NCBI RefSeq assembly: GCF_000715075.1
Contig: NC_134095.1
Span: forward strand, 45,734,806 to 45,798,805
DNA from: Nicotiana tabacum
Taxonomy: Eukaryota > Streptophyta > Magnoliopsida > Solanales > Solanaceae
Direction of reading: 5' to 3'
Length of the DNA: 64,000 nucleotides
Shown here: positions 1 to 12,599 of the stretch, one piece after another
Position numbering within the stretch: the first letter of the stretch is position 1
Layout: the number at the start of each line of letters is the position of its first letter
Made by a program: the position numbers and the translations under genes
Notes under the pieces: generated by a model
Database searches by the model: none
What the model was told of the DNA's origin: nothing
Seen by the model: only the letters and a program-made list of their open reading frames with translations

Positions 1-620
1 TGATGACCTAAAAATGGGAAAAGAAGCTATATATACTAGGCTGAATTTTTTGGAGAAAAATACCCCGGCGGGGGTAGTGTGGACCGCACAAAATTGAGTG
101 CGGCCGCACTGAGGCTCTTGGCTTAAAATTTTGGCTCTCTGAACTTGGCCACTGCAGCCTCACAAAATGTACCGCGGCCGCAGTGGCTTCTATTGCGGTA
201 CGCACAAAAAGGGTCGTGGACTGCATTGGCGTGATTCCCTAAATTGGCAACTCTCTGAACTCTATCTTTGCGGACCGTACAATATCGAGTGAGGCTGCAT
301 TCAGTCCATTGCGGTCCGCACAAATTGCTTTGAGGCCGCAATGCTTGAGTCTCCAAAATAGCACCTCTCTGAACTTCCTCTTTGCGGACCGCATAGAATG
401 GAGTGCGGCCGCATTGGTCCTGTTACACTGTGCTTGGACTTGTTCGTGGTACTTGTGCATGTTTCACTCCTTTTTGAGCTTGTTTTGACGAATTATCACC
501 TTGTTGACCAAACCCTGCAATCAAGTACAACATGTAAGCCTTTGGGACTATTTTGTACACATTTCTAATCAAAACTCAAGTAAGAAGGAGTGTAAAATGC
601 ATCATAATCCCTAGTTATCA
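1..620 (-). mobile_element. Athila-like LTR, partial, inserted in a copia element
   Basis: The sequence ending at 620 matches the right end of the LTR at 4374-5883: both end CCCTAGTTATCA and both contain the same GC-rich minisatellite. Read on the minus strand, 620 is therefore the LTR start (TGATAACTAGGG). The copia reading frame runs without a break down to 621 and stops exactly at this boundary, so this is an insertion into the copia element. The rest of the LTR, and any internal region, lies beyond the left edge, so a solo LTR cannot be told from a full element. Confidence 0.75.
64..420. repeat. GC-rich palindromic degenerate minisatellite in LTR
   Basis: Degenerate units of 30-60 bp each carry GCGGACCGCA-like and GCGGCCGCA-like cores separated by AT-rich spacers such as CTCTCTGAACT. 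The cores are near-palindromes. The same array type recurs at 5335-5680 in the second LTR of this family. Confidence 0.7.
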
Positions 621-960
621 ACCACAAGTACCACTTCACCAGTTACCAGATCAGTAACTGTACATATCTTGGATAAGAATTCCACCTTGTTCTTTTATCA
701 TAGATCTGAGAGACACTCACGAGACTGTACTTAAGGCCATTGACATAGTATACATTTTCAATAGAACGAGTGAGTGACTTCCCAACTTTTCCAACTCCAA
801 GAATGTACCCCTTTTTCCTATTTCCAAATGATACACTCCCTCCTTGCAGGGGTTTTAGTGAAAGAAAGCCCATGGTGTTCCCAGTCATGCGCTTTGAACA
901 CCCACTATCTATGAACCATTGTTGACCGATTCCTTTTATTGTTCCCTACACAAGAAGATC
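621..960 (-). pseudogene. copia protease active site and Gag-pre-integrase fragment
   Basis: The minus-strand translation contains a copia aspartic-protease-like site (WFIDSGCSKRMTGN, near 880-925). It is followed by a Gag-pre-integrase-type segment with VYYVNGLKYSLVSVSQI (near 700-750). DSG is the catalytic triplet of retroelement aspartic proteases. The frame shifts near 690 and then continues in the alternative frame to 621, where the younger LTR begins. The protein would cleave the polyprotein in the virus-like particle; this copy cannot do so. Confidence 0.75.
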
Positions 961-1393
961 AAGAGTTAGTTTTAGGAACCCAAGCAAGTTTGGGTCCCTT
1001 GTAGTAGGCAAGAGGATGAATAAGAGCTCTTTTAGTCCATGCAGGCAATGTACGTTTGTTGTGAGTGGAACCTGGTCCCTCTTTTGTAGTCACTTTTTCA
1101 GCAAACACTTTGTTTTTCTGAACAAATTGAACCCTAGCCTGGAAATTTTCTTTGAAGTGCCCATTGTTCCCACAGTGGGTACAAAGCCAGTTATCAAAAA
1201 TAGTGACGTATTTGCTATGAGGGTTGTAAGGAGTTTTCTCCCTTTAGAACCCGATTCCCTGCCTGTTTCTACCATTATTAGTGTACATGGCAGTGATAAC
1301 TTCTGAGGACCAGTTCCACTTTAGGAACTTTTCAAGGTCATTTTTTACTCTTTCCATATAAGATTGGAGATGCTTGTTTTTCTCAGTTTCAAC

Positions 1394-2918
1394 TTACATC
1401 CTAGTTCTCACAACTTTCAACTCATTTTCAAGCCTAATATGTTCCTTACTAGCTATCTCTTTTCCTTTTCTAGAATTTTCAGGTTTTGAATTAGTCTCTG
1501 GCCTCTTTAATATTTCCCTTAGGTCTGCAATTACTGCTAAAAGATCATTTCTTTCTTCTTTGAAGTTTTCAATGGTTTCCTTATGGTCAATAACTACAGC
1601 CACTAAGTCATCTCTAGTTTGTTCAGCTTCTCCTAGTTCTAAGGTCAAGGAATCCCTATCCTCCACAAGACTATGATAGGAATCAATCAATACAATAGCC
1701 AAATACATGAGTTTCTTAGGAGAGTAGGATTTTAGATTTCTCTGAACATCCCTGAAATTTACCTCCTTGTTGTCATCGTCTTCATCATCATCTGATTGGG
1801 CCATTAACGCAAAGGTTGAGTCATATTCATTTTCTTTGCCTTCAACTGCCATCATGGAACCATCACCAACATCAGTTTCATCTTCAGATTCACCAGAGGA
1901 ATCTCTCCATGTTGCAAGAGCCTATTTCATCACATTGTCAGCACATCTCTTTCTTTCGAAGTCCTTAAAAGGAACTGGGTTCCCACTTAACTGCCTTTTC
2001 AGGGTTGTTCTTGGAGAATTCTTGCTTCAAGAGAGGACAGTCTTTGATGAAGTGTCCAAGCTTTCCACACTTATGACATAGATCATAGTTTTTTGGTTTG
2101 TTGGAGCTGCCCCCTTTTAGCATTTCTCCATTTATTCTGACCATCTTCTGAAATCTTTTGGTTAAGTAAGCCATGTCACTGTCTTCCTCACTTGAGTCAT
2201 TGCTGTCAACTTTGAGTACTAGATTCTTTTCTTTCTTTGGTTCTCTTCTTTCACTGTCTATCATCCTCTTCATCTCGTAGGTCTTCAGATTTCCAACCAG
2301 TTCTTCTATGGTCAGCTTCTGCAAGTCATTTGATTCAGTAATAGTATTCACCTTGCTTTCCCAAGGGCTAGGTAGAATACTAAGGATTTTCCTCACTAGC
2401 TTGTTTCTAGGAATGGTTTCACCAATTGAGTGTAACTCATTTATGATGGAAGTGAATCTTTTGTGCATATCTTGAATAGATTCATCGTTCTTTATCCTGA
2501 AGAGTTCATACTTGGTAGTAAGCATATCGATCTTAGACTATTTTACTTGGGTGGTTCCCTTATGAGTTGTTTGCAAAGCTTCCCATATCTCCTTAGCAGT
2601 GTCGCAAGCGGAGATTCTATTAAATTCTTCAGGTCCTAGTCTATATACCAGAATCTTCGTGGCACAAAAATTCTTCTCCATAGCTCTTCTGTCTGTGTCA
2701 AATTATTCTTTACTGGTTTTTGACATTGAAAATGGAAGTTCTTCCAGTACCTTTGTTAGAGCATAAGGACCATCACATATGATATCCCACAACTCAGAAT
2801 CCTTGGCCATGATAAAATCATGCATTCTCGTTTTCCACCACCCATAGTATTGTCCATTGAACCTGGGAGGTCGGTATGTAGATTGACCTTCTTCAAAATT
2901 TGGTGGAGTAGCCATCAA
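1394..2918 (-). pseudogene. copia Gag (UBN2-type) pseudogene
   Basis: Translation begins at 2918 with MATPPNFEEGQ, typical of plant copia Gag. It continues through a UBN2-type domain (2525-2080), then a zinc knuckle CHKCGKLGHFIKDC (CX2CX4HX4C, near 2050-2090), then an acidic stretch and a coiled-coil-like segment (1855-1394). Gag would coat the RNA in the particle. At least two frame changes are visible: one between 2703 and 2526, where the recognisable frame is carried by a different phase with stops, and one between 1965 and 1855. An in-frame TAA lies at about 2703. Family assignment is firm; lineage within copia is not resolved. Confidence 0.85.
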
Positions 2919-2947
2919 GATCCTTCCTAGGTGTTAGCCTGATAGGA

Positions 2948-2966
2948 GGAACCTGCTCTGATACTA
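2948..2966 (-). other. copia primer-binding site (initiator-Met tRNA type)
   Basis: The minus strand reads TAGTATCAGAGCAGGTTCC directly after the LTR end. This is close to the common plant iMet primer site TGGTATCAGAGC, with a G-to-A change at position 2. It fixes the LTR end at 2969. Confidence 0.75.
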
Positions 2967-2968
2967 AT

Positions 2969-3897
2969 TGTTAGTTTGTATGAGTCCACCAAGCAGTAGA
3001 GTACCTGGTCCTCTATGAGGTTATGCTGAGAATGCTAGTAAAACTGTAAGTAAGTGAGACACGGGATTTTTACATGGAAAATCCCAACTCAAGGGGACAA
3101 AAACCATGACCTATACCTGTAGGCTTTCAACTTCACTAACTTGTAAACACCTATTACAAGCCACTTTGTAATAACTCTATTACAAAGGATTCAACTCAAC
3201 TAACTTGTGGCACTCTCACCACAAGCCACTTTGTGACTCTCTATTTACAAAGACTTTGACTAACTTGTGATACTCTCACCACAAGCCACTTTATCACTCT
3301 CTAGTGACAAAGACTTTAACTTATGACTAAACCTAGTCACAACATAAACTCAAGAGAGTTTACGGATTTTACAAGAGGATTCCTAATCAACGCTTCTGGC
3401 TAAGCAGTTTAGGAGATACAATAAGAACAATCACAAAGTTACAACTCACTAAGGATAATAAATACTAACTTTAGGAACTGGTTCGTAGTAGCATTCAACT
3501 TTGTTCTTCAAGCTCGTGAGAATTGATTTCTCTGTTTTGCAAAAGGCTTGAATGAGAAACAGAAGTGTTCAAGTGATGTTTTAGTATAAACTCATTGTTG
3601 ATACACCTTGATGACATTACTTGAAATGATGTAAGCACTTTAGTTGGTCAAGGAATAAGTGGGAATTGGCAGTGCAGTGCAGGCAAAAATAGTGTAGGCA
3701 ATCACGTCTTCTAGCTGTGTCCCATTGACCTCGTACTTCTATGAGGGAACAACAAGGGTATTAGGTCCTTATTTGGTTCTCTATCCCCTGAAGCTATAGT
3801 AGTTCACATTGAGCTGGAATCTATTAACTTACAGTGCAGCCCAGGTATGTCAGTTCCTTATCTGGTTCTTGACAAAGTTTGTTAGATCATCAAAACA
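2969..3897 (-). repeat. copia 5' LTR
   Basis: The segment is bounded on the plus strand by TGTTAG at 2969 and AAAACA at 3897, so on the minus strand it starts TGTTTTGATGATC and ends TAACA. It lies next to the primer-binding site, and its outer edge abuts the interrupted Athila-like Gag. Length is about 929 bp. No second LTR is present in the window to confirm the ends. Confidence 0.7.
3136..3345. repeat. Tandem hairpin units in the copia LTR
   Basis: Three to four units of about 60-64 bp each carry two short inverted repeats. Unit 1 has CTTGTAA/TTACAAG and CTTTGTAAT/ATTACAAAG. Unit 2 has CTTGTGG/CCACAAG. Unit 3 has TATCACT/AGTGACA. The last partial unit has TGACTA/TAGTCA. Several stem changes are compensatory. 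Confidence 0.65.
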
Positions 3898-4255
3898 TAA
3901 GTCAAAGACATTGAGAAACCTATCAACAAATCCTTTAAAATGTTTGTAAGCATTCTGATGGGGGTCACCTGTGAAATACCATCGCTTCTCCAACAACGTC
4001 AACATCACATTTGTAATTTGGAAATTGCCCGCCCGGATCCGGGGTGGGACAATTGCACTAGCATATCCTTTGTTTGGAAGCACCCGATGAGCCACTCTTG
4101 GAGGTGGCGGGGGAGGTCCTGAAACATTATCATTGGTCTGGCGGCCTCTCCTTTGTCCTTGAGGTACTAGAGGCACCTCATCTTCACCATTATCATCTAC
4201 CTCCTCCCCCAGGATCACGTTTCCAAGAGGGTCATTGTTGTTGTTTGCGCCATTT
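3898..4255 (-). pseudogene. Athila-like Gag, N-terminal fragment
   Basis: The minus-strand frame gives an acidic and proline-rich N-terminus (PPPPPP near 4100), then PPRIRAGNFQITNVMLTLLE and NAYKHFKGFVD. These are characteristic of Athila-group Gag proteins. The frame is open from about 4250. The ATG near 4253 is in another frame, so the true start is uncertain. A splice-acceptor-like TTTAG precedes it. The match ends near 3898 at the copia LTR edge, and the last residues of the frame read into the LTR. Only the first fifth or so of a normal Gag remains. Confidence 0.75.
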
Positions 4256-4350
4256 TGTACCTAAATTGGTGACACACACAAATTAGTGTCACAGAAGGAA
4301 AGAAAAACAATACATAAAACTATTCAGATAGATAGCCAAAACCGCTTAGC

Positions 4351-4368
4351 TCCCCGGCAACGGCGCCA
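4351..4368 (-). other. Primer-binding site, tRNA-Asp type
   Basis: The minus strand reads TGGCGCCGTTGCCGGGGA, the primer site known from Athila/Calypso elements and complementary to the 3' end of plant tRNA-Asp. It lies 5 bp inside the LTR end. Confidence 0.85.
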
Positions 4369-4373
4369 AAAAG

Positions 4374-5883
4374 TGATCGGGTCCAACCCTATACCACTAC
4401 AGAGAGGCGAGAGCGATCGATGCAGCTTTTACCCGAAAAGGTCGGGATCTAATCCACATGGAGCTATACCAATGTTTGGAGTTGGATTTCTATCTAATCT
4501 AGCAGTGCGTAGTGCTCTTAATTACACTTCCAATCATATTTGTTTGTTTGTTACTTCTAATTTTATACTAATGATATGCGAAATTAAGCTAAGTATAAAT
4601 TCTTGTAAGGTTTTCTAAATGGTTAAAGAGGCACTAGGGAAGTGACTTTCCCCTAGGTGAATACTTGGCGGGTTCTAAAGCCTAAGGCAAAGTTGTTATG
4701 TTTGGGATCGTGATATAACCAATGCACGAAACTACTCACTCTATACATCTCGGTAGCTTGAGTGACTTTTCCCTAATTGACTTTCTCAAGACCAATTGGG
4801 TGTCAAAATTGTGCAAGCAATATAGGCTCAAGTCGGGTATTACTATCTCTAGGTTTAACCCTTTAATTGTGGCTATCAATTTCTTTAGTACGCCCCAATT
4901 CCTTGTTGGATTGATTTTCCTAGACTCGAGATCTCTTTCTCAAGAAGAGATCAAGTCAAAAAAGCACAAATTAGTGTTTGCAACTACTAATTCAACATGG
5001 AAAACACAAATCAGGCCAAATATCAACCATCCAGAAATATCTAAGCCTTAAAACAAAAGACCCATCAAATACCCACACTAGGGTTGAGCCAAAACCCTAG
5101 CTAATTGGTCTAGCTACTCATAATAATGGAAGAAATTAGATATTGAGATGAAGAGTAATCTATAAAATATAATTACAAGCTAAGATTCGAAGTTCAATGT
5201 TAAACTAGCTACACAATTGCTCAAAATAGCTAAAATCGTCGTTCACATGCTCAACTATAGATAAGATACCCTAAAAATTTGAAAAAGAAGTATTTATGCA
5301 AGGCCGAATTTTCTGGACAAAAATACCCCTGACAGAGGTACCGCGGACCGCGGAAAATGAACCGCGGCCACGGTGAGGCTTTTTGGCTTAAAATTTTTGT
5401 CTCTGAATCTTGCCACCGCGAACCACAGCAAATGGACCGCGGCTGCGATGGCTTCACCGCGGACCGCAACAAATGGACCGCGGTGTCTTGAAACTTCCAA
5501 AATCTTAGCTCTCTAAATCCCTTCTCCGCGGACTGCAACAAATGGATTGCGGCCTCGATAAGGCTACCGCGGACCACATTGCTTGAACTTCCAAAATTGC
5601 ATCCTTTCTGAACTTTGCCACCGCGAACCACAATAAAAGCACAGCGATCATGGTGGGTCTTTTGCAGCCGCGGTGGATTTACTATTGTAGCGGTGCTTTG
5701 ACTTATTCTTGGCACTTGTGCAGGTTTCGCTCCTTTTTGAACTGGTTTTGACTTCCATGTCACTTTTTGACCAAACACTACAAACAAGCACATCATATAA
5801 GCTTTCGGGATTACTTGTATACCTTTTTAATCCAAAGCTCAAGCAAAAAGGAGTATAAAATAGACTAGAATCCCTAGTTATCA
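4374..5883 (-). repeat. Athila-like 5' LTR
   Basis: The LTR is about 1.5 kb and bounded on the plus strand by TGATCGGG at 4374 and AGTTATCA at 5883. It lies next to the tRNA-Asp primer site. Its right 600 bp match 1-620. It contains the GC-rich minisatellite at 5335-5680. Confidence 0.8.
5335..5680. repeat. GC-rich CCGCGGACCGC minisatellite in LTR
   Basis: About eight degenerate units with CCGCGGACCGC and ACCGCGGC cores are separated by AT-rich linkers. They are orthologous in position to 64-420, but their core sequences have drifted. Confidence 0.7.
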
Positions 5884-5927
5884 CCAGCTAACGACATTAA
5901 TTTTATGGTTGACCCTTAATAAAGAAC
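5884..5927. other. 44-bp remnant between two LTRs
   Basis: This unassigned sequence sits between the Athila-like LTR end and the start of non-autonomous copy A. It is probably a remnant of the older target DNA. No feature is recognised. Confidence 0.4.
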
Positions 5928-8432
5928 TGTCACGCCCCAAACCTGGGGAGGCGTGGCTGGCACCCGTTGCCGCATTGGCCCGAGCGAACCACTCTGCAAC
6001 TCTTTTTTTTTCTTTGTAACTATCATGGGCCAACATGGCTACAACTTGTAATGTATAACTATAAGTGGAAAACACTGTATCACTAAACTATTTTTTTTTC
6101 TTAAAACATGAATACATATGGGCCGTCAAGGCCTCTGACATACTGTACAAAATGAACCTCTGTCTACAAAGCCTCTAAGATTATGCGACATCAAATCGGA
6201 TAGGGTATCGGCTTACCCATAAGTCCATAGCAAAACTCTGACACGATGACTCATAGATTCGGTTGTACTCCGAATGAGGTGGAGTCTTACCGATCCTTCG
6301 TTGAATGCAAATATTGTCTACTATGAGGGCTCGTCAAATAGATTATCTATACCTGCAGGCAAGAATGTAGCGTCCCCATCAAAAGGACGTCAGTACAAAT
6401 AATGTACCGAGTATGTAAGGCATATAAATCAGTATATAAAGGACATGGAAGAAACATGGAGTAAAGGACTCAACCTGTAAGTCTGGATAGCTCTGTAAAT
6501 CATGAAATATTTATAATGTCATGCATATGCGTATAAATGTCATGTAGTGCATAGGTTTGTATGTACATAATATCATCAAGCCTCTGAGGGCATCCCATCA
6601 TATCATCTCAACCTCTGTGGGTGAAATCATAAACGTATACCAGCTGATCAGGTGGTGGTGCGTATATAACGCCATAACCTTTCCCCCATACCTCATATAC
6701 ATATACTATACGTGTCTATAACGTCATCTGCATTTCATATGCATTTCGTGCATTTATATATACGTGTATTAAACGTCATCTGGTCATGGGTAAATGTGCA
6801 TGCATAAATGCACGAAATGCATATGAGATTCGTTAATAAGATTTTCTTGTAATGCTATAGAAATCAATATGCCTTTCGGATAAACTTTATCAAATATGTA
6901 TTTTTCTGAGATCCATAAATAGAAAATATAATAATAATTCACATAGGGAATCAAGAATATAAACACCCCAACTATTTTTATGAATAGAGTCATTTATGAA
7001 AGTTGCGTATTTTGCTCATTTCATTTGTATTATGGATCATGCCAAAAAGAAAGAAGGGATAGCCTTAATATACCTGAGCCGATTCTCTTGACAATCTTCT
7101 AACGTCTGTATTTTGTGAAAAACACGTAATGGTGGATCGAAGTAGGAAAAAATTGGTACGATATTTTTGAGAAAGATTGCACCCACAATGTTCTCATTAG
7201 TGTAGATGATTGGATATTATTTTTTTCCTAACTATATTTTCTTAGTTCCTCTACTCCTTGTATACTGGGCTGCCTAGTATAGCAATAAAACTATAACTTT
7301 ATCCCGAAAAAACAACGGAAAAAGTGGCAATAACTGACAACCGTTTCAAAATTCAATTCAGTAGCCAAACGGATTTCAGAGTTCAAATATATATTTTATT
7401 TCTTTTTATCAGTATTTCAGAGCTCTAATGTTGACATCAGATATCTCTATGGCATTATGTTTTAACTCCAAACAGCAAATCGTTGAACTGCATGCCGAAA
7501 AGTCTAGTCAATCCCCAAATACATGGAAGTTTATTATCAAAATATTTTGTTACTAGCCTACAACAGCAAAGACGAGAACCATGTCTGGATGGAATCATAA
7601 GGGTCCATAGCTTATGATGGAAAGAGAAGGAAATGATTCGAAACAATAAGCCAGTATATTTTTCAATAGACTTTCCTTTAAGAGAAGCTGTTAAATTAAT
7701 ACAAATGAAAAAATAAAAAGTGGTTGAGCCTCTAATGTGACACCTTATAATACAAATTTAAGAGTCACTAATTTTGGGGTTAATTTGCTGCCACGTTAGG
7801 AGGGGTATAGTCTTATCCAAAATATACTAATTAATTAGTTAATCTCCTACTAAAAATTAATAATTACCAGCATAAATAAGAATTATCTCAAATTACTTAA
7901 AATACTACTCATTTTTTAATACACTTTATATAACTTACTATCATGGTCATGTGGTACCATATAAAATAAATACATACATTATAATTTTATTAAAACATTC
8001 ATGTAAAAATACATATATTTTCTCAACTTATAAATTTTTCTAATCTCATATGAAGAGTAAAAATTCCTGTACACTTAAATTCTTAAAATGGTAAAAAGAT
8101 AACCTTCTTTTCTTGTGAAAAAATAAATTTCTATCTTTATAATAAATAAAATCTCATAAACTTTCTCATATTAGGTGTATAATTTATCAAATTCAAAAAT
8201 AGTAATAATGGTAACTATCCAAAATTATACTTATAAAACTTTTAGTAAAATACTTCACTTAAAAGAAAATACCATAATAACATATTATCTAATGGTATCA
8301 AGATTATAAACTTACAGAGTCTCATAATAATAATGTCCTTAAACCCTCTATAACCTCCTAATAGACATAATCCCTTCGAACTCATGTGGATTTACTATGT
8401 CACATCCTAATGCTAAGGTACGGGATGTAACA
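5928..8432 (-). repeat. 3' LTR of non-autonomous copy A
   Basis: The LTR is 2505 bp, from TGTCACGCCCC to GGGATGTAACA on the plus strand. It is very AT-rich from 7640 to 8400. It contains a 23-bp inverted repeat near 6735-6826. Confidence 0.8.
6735..6826. repeat. 23-bp perfect inverted repeat
   Basis: 6735-6757 (core ATGCATTTCGTGCATTTAT) is the exact reverse complement of 6804-6826, with a 46-bp spacer. Only one arm is seen at the equivalent place in the other LTR of this element (near 9845), so the inversion arose after the LTRs were made. Confidence 0.75.
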
Positions 8433-8917
8433 TCCTTCCCCCCTTTAGAAACATTCGTCCTCGAATGTTAACTCTTTGAGATTTACAAAAAAATTCAGTA
8501 GGGTCTCCTCTGTAAACTAAACTAAAACCCAAACTATATCTGAAATCTCGACTATTCATAGCATTTTGTACTTGAGTATCTCGTATCTCCTTTACCTCTA
8601 CCTTACTTACCTTTCAATCTTGCATCGCATCTTCTGTATCTTTCATAACTTCCCTTCCACATAAGTAGAAATTACATCTACGCCTTAAAGCTCTATTGTG
8701 ATAGAACCCCTAGTGCATAAAATATTCGGTGGAAACTTTATACTGACTTCTTATGACTTAGCCTTATGGCACGATCTAGAAACAAATGAAGGATAACATT
8801 CCTAAATGCCCTGTAGCCTCTCAATTATAAATGTGGCGCGCAACACATCCATAAGTGAGACTCTACTAGGAACGACTTTATAGACTTCATAGGACACGAC
8901 CCGCTCTGATACCACTT
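8433..8917 (-). other. Non-coding 485-bp interior of copy A, with polypurine tract
   Basis: On the minus strand it ends with CGAGGACGAATGTTTCTAAA and then a purine tract, AAAGGGGGGAAGGA (complement of 8433-8446), directly before the 3' LTR. The GAGGACGAATG stretch resembles the end of chromodomain Ty3/gypsy pol genes, suggesting descent from such an element. There is no open frame of note. Confidence 0.7.
8892..8914 (-). other. Primer-binding site of copy A (iMet type)
   Basis: The minus strand reads TGGTATCAGAGCGGGTCG, whose first 12 bases match the plant initiator-Met tRNA 3' end. It lies 3 bp from the LTR at 8918. Confidence 0.8.
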
Positions 8918-10292
<1,375 letters not shown>

Positions 10293-11660
10293 TGTCACGA
10301 CCCTAAACCCGGACTCGGTCGTGATAGCACCTCTCGTGAAGACAAGGCCAGCTGACACAAGACCCAATTCATTCTTGAACAATTGAAATAGCATAAGTAA
10401 GACATTAACATAATTAGATCCCCAAAAGAAACAACGAAATAGCATAATTTGCGGAAAAACCAACACTGCCCGGCATCGGTGTGTCACCGGTCATGAGCAT
10501 CTAACACAAGTCTAGGGATATGGAAAAGGAACTACACCGTCTATTATAGATTCTAGTACAAGAGAAAGAAATAATGATAAGAGGGAGGAACACTGGGCTG
10601 CGAACGCCGAGCAGCTACCTAGTGGACTTCGAAACTCTGCTGGAAGCTATCAACCCTTGCTAGCAGGCCCTGAACCGCCTGAATCTGCACACAGGGTGTC
10701 GGGAGTAAAGTGAGTACTCCAACTCAGTGAGTAATAAAAATAAATGAAGATTGAGCGATAAGAAATTATGTAAAGACACAACAACATGCTATACAGAGGC
10801 AGACTAAAACTAGTAAAGTGCAATAAAGTAGTGAAATCTCATAAAAACACCTTAGTTCAGTTTAAGCTTCTTTAAAATATCTTTTTAACAGTTAAATAAG
10901 TAAATGACAGGTAGTTAGAAAGGATAAACACATAAAAACCGCCCCTCGAGCACAACACCAACAAAATCAGCCCCTCGGGCAACAACATGGAACAGCACCA
11001 GCCCCTCGGGCTATTTCTCATATCACAATGGGTACCCGCGCTCACTGGGGGTGTACAGACTCTGGGAGGGGCCCTTACGACCCAAGTGCAATATCAAGCC
11101 ATCTCGTGGCATAATCAATAGGCTCTCGGCCTCATATCAACAAGCCACCTCATGGCGTACAATCTCAGGCCCTCAGCCTCATAATCATAAATCAGTGCAT
11201 CACTGTTGCGGCGTACAGCCCGACCCAAAAGTATCCTCACAACACAGGCCCTCAGCCTTACTCATTCAAAAATCTCTAAAAGCCACTCAGGCACAGTAAA
11301 AAATATGATGCTCAGCCCAAAATATCTTTTAAAGTATTAAAACGGAGTAAACATGGCTGAGTTATGAAAACAGTATAATATAGCATGACTGAGTACAGAT
11401 ATAAACTCAAAACAGTAATGAATTAGCAGTAAAATACCCTAAGGATCCAAATAGTTGGCACAAGGCCCAAATATGACATTCATCCCAAAACATGATGATA
11501 GCCAACAATTTTCAATCAAATACGCGGTAAAACAGTCATTCGGGAAAGACTAAGTCACAATCCCCAACGGTGCACGACTCCACACTCTTCATCTAGTGTG
11601 TGTGTCACCTCAATATAGCACAATGATGTGAAATCTGGGGTTCCATACCCTCAGGACAAC
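10293..11660 (-). mobile_element. Ty3/gypsy-type LTR fragment, one end intact
   Basis: It starts TGTCACGACCC followed by GGTCGTGATAGCACC, an LTR edge like the one at 60617 (TATCATGACCC then GGTCATGATGGCACC). It contains repeated CAGCCCCTCGGGC and CTCGGCCTCAT motifs. It is inserted in the copy A LTR at TCTTAG. The right limit (about 11660) is a judgement: from there the text reads as another LTR in the opposite orientation. No coding region is seen. Confidence 0.55.
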
Positions 11661-12388
11661 TGCGACCTGCAAATTCATAACTTAGCCGAAAATCTTTCAT
11701 TTTTCAAACCTTTTCAAAACCTAAACACCTTTGGGAGATTTTTCAAAGATAACCACTCTTCCAAATCGATTGTAAGTCATTTCTAACTCGTTTTCATTGA
11801 TATTTAACATCTTTTCACATGATTTCAACTCAAAATCAAGGATTTTCATGGGGAAAATTGGGTGTTTTGGGTAGAGCTTAGGTTTTTCAAATTTTGGGGA
11901 TTTGGACCTCGATTTGAGGTCCGATTTCAAAACAAATTATATATTTGGATTCGTGGGTGAATGGGTAATCGGGTTTTGGTTCGAACCTCGGGTTTTGACC
12001 ATGTGGGCCCGGGGTCGATTTTTTACTTTTTGGGAAAATCTTGATAAAACCTATTTTCATGTATTAAAATTGATTCATTTAGCATTTATTGATATCGTTA
12101 AGTAAATTGTGGCTAGATACAAGCAAGTTGGTGGTGGAAACAAGAGGTAAAGAGGTATTTGAGGCTTGAATTATGTTCGTGGCATCGAGGTAAGTGTTTG
12201 GTATAACCTTAGCTTGAGGGATTAGGAGTTGTATCTTATTTGCTAAGTGTTAATTGTGGAGTACGACGTATAATCATGGTGACAAGTATCTATACGTCGG
12301 TATCAAGCATGCCCGTGAGTCTAGTGTTGTAATTGTTGTGAATCCATTGAGATTTATTCATGCTTAATATGTTGATTATCATTGTTGG

Positions 12389-12575
12389 TTCCCTTGCCGG
12401 GATACTATTATTTATGATATCGCCTCCCTTGCCGGGATGTTATTGTTAATGATATTATCTCCCTTGTCGGGATGTTATGGTTATGACATTGTCTCCATTG
12501 CCGGAATGTTATTGTTTACAATATTGTTTCCCTTGCCGGGATGTTTTTATACTCTTGTTCCCTTGCCAGGATTCT
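12389..12575. repeat. 35-bp minisatellite, about 6 copies
   Basis: Units carrying CCCTTGCCGGGATGTTATTG recur at about 12391, 12427, 12461, 12493, 12529 and 12560, with point changes. Confidence 0.8.
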
Positions 12576-12599
12576 TTTGTGATTGATGTTGATTTGTAA

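Larger units (their letters stand above)
621..3897 (-). mobile_element. Ty1/copia retrotransposon, 5' part
   Basis: On the minus strand the order is 5' LTR (3897 to 2969), primer-binding site, Gag, and the start of the protease/pre-integrase region, which is copia order. The element is cut at 621 by the Athila-like LTR, so RT and integrase are not present here. It was itself inserted into the Gag of the Athila-like element at 3898. Frameshifts and stops show it is inactive. Confidence 0.85.
3898..5883 (-). mobile_element. Athila-like Ty3/gypsy element, 5' part
   Basis: On the minus strand the order is LTR (5883 to 4374), tRNA-Asp-type primer site, leader, and the start of Gag. Gag is cut at 3898 by the copia insertion. 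The remainder of the element is not seen in the window. Confidence 0.8.

Noticed and set aside
4351..4368. tRNA gene suggested by a perfect tRNA-Asp 3' end
   Set aside because: Only the terminal 18 nt match. There is no cloverleaf, and the position next to an LTR shows it is a primer-binding site.
7640..8400. Matrix-attachment or origin-like AT-rich stretch
   Set aside because: It is ordinary AT-rich LTR sequence, repeated in copy B; nothing specific supports a function.
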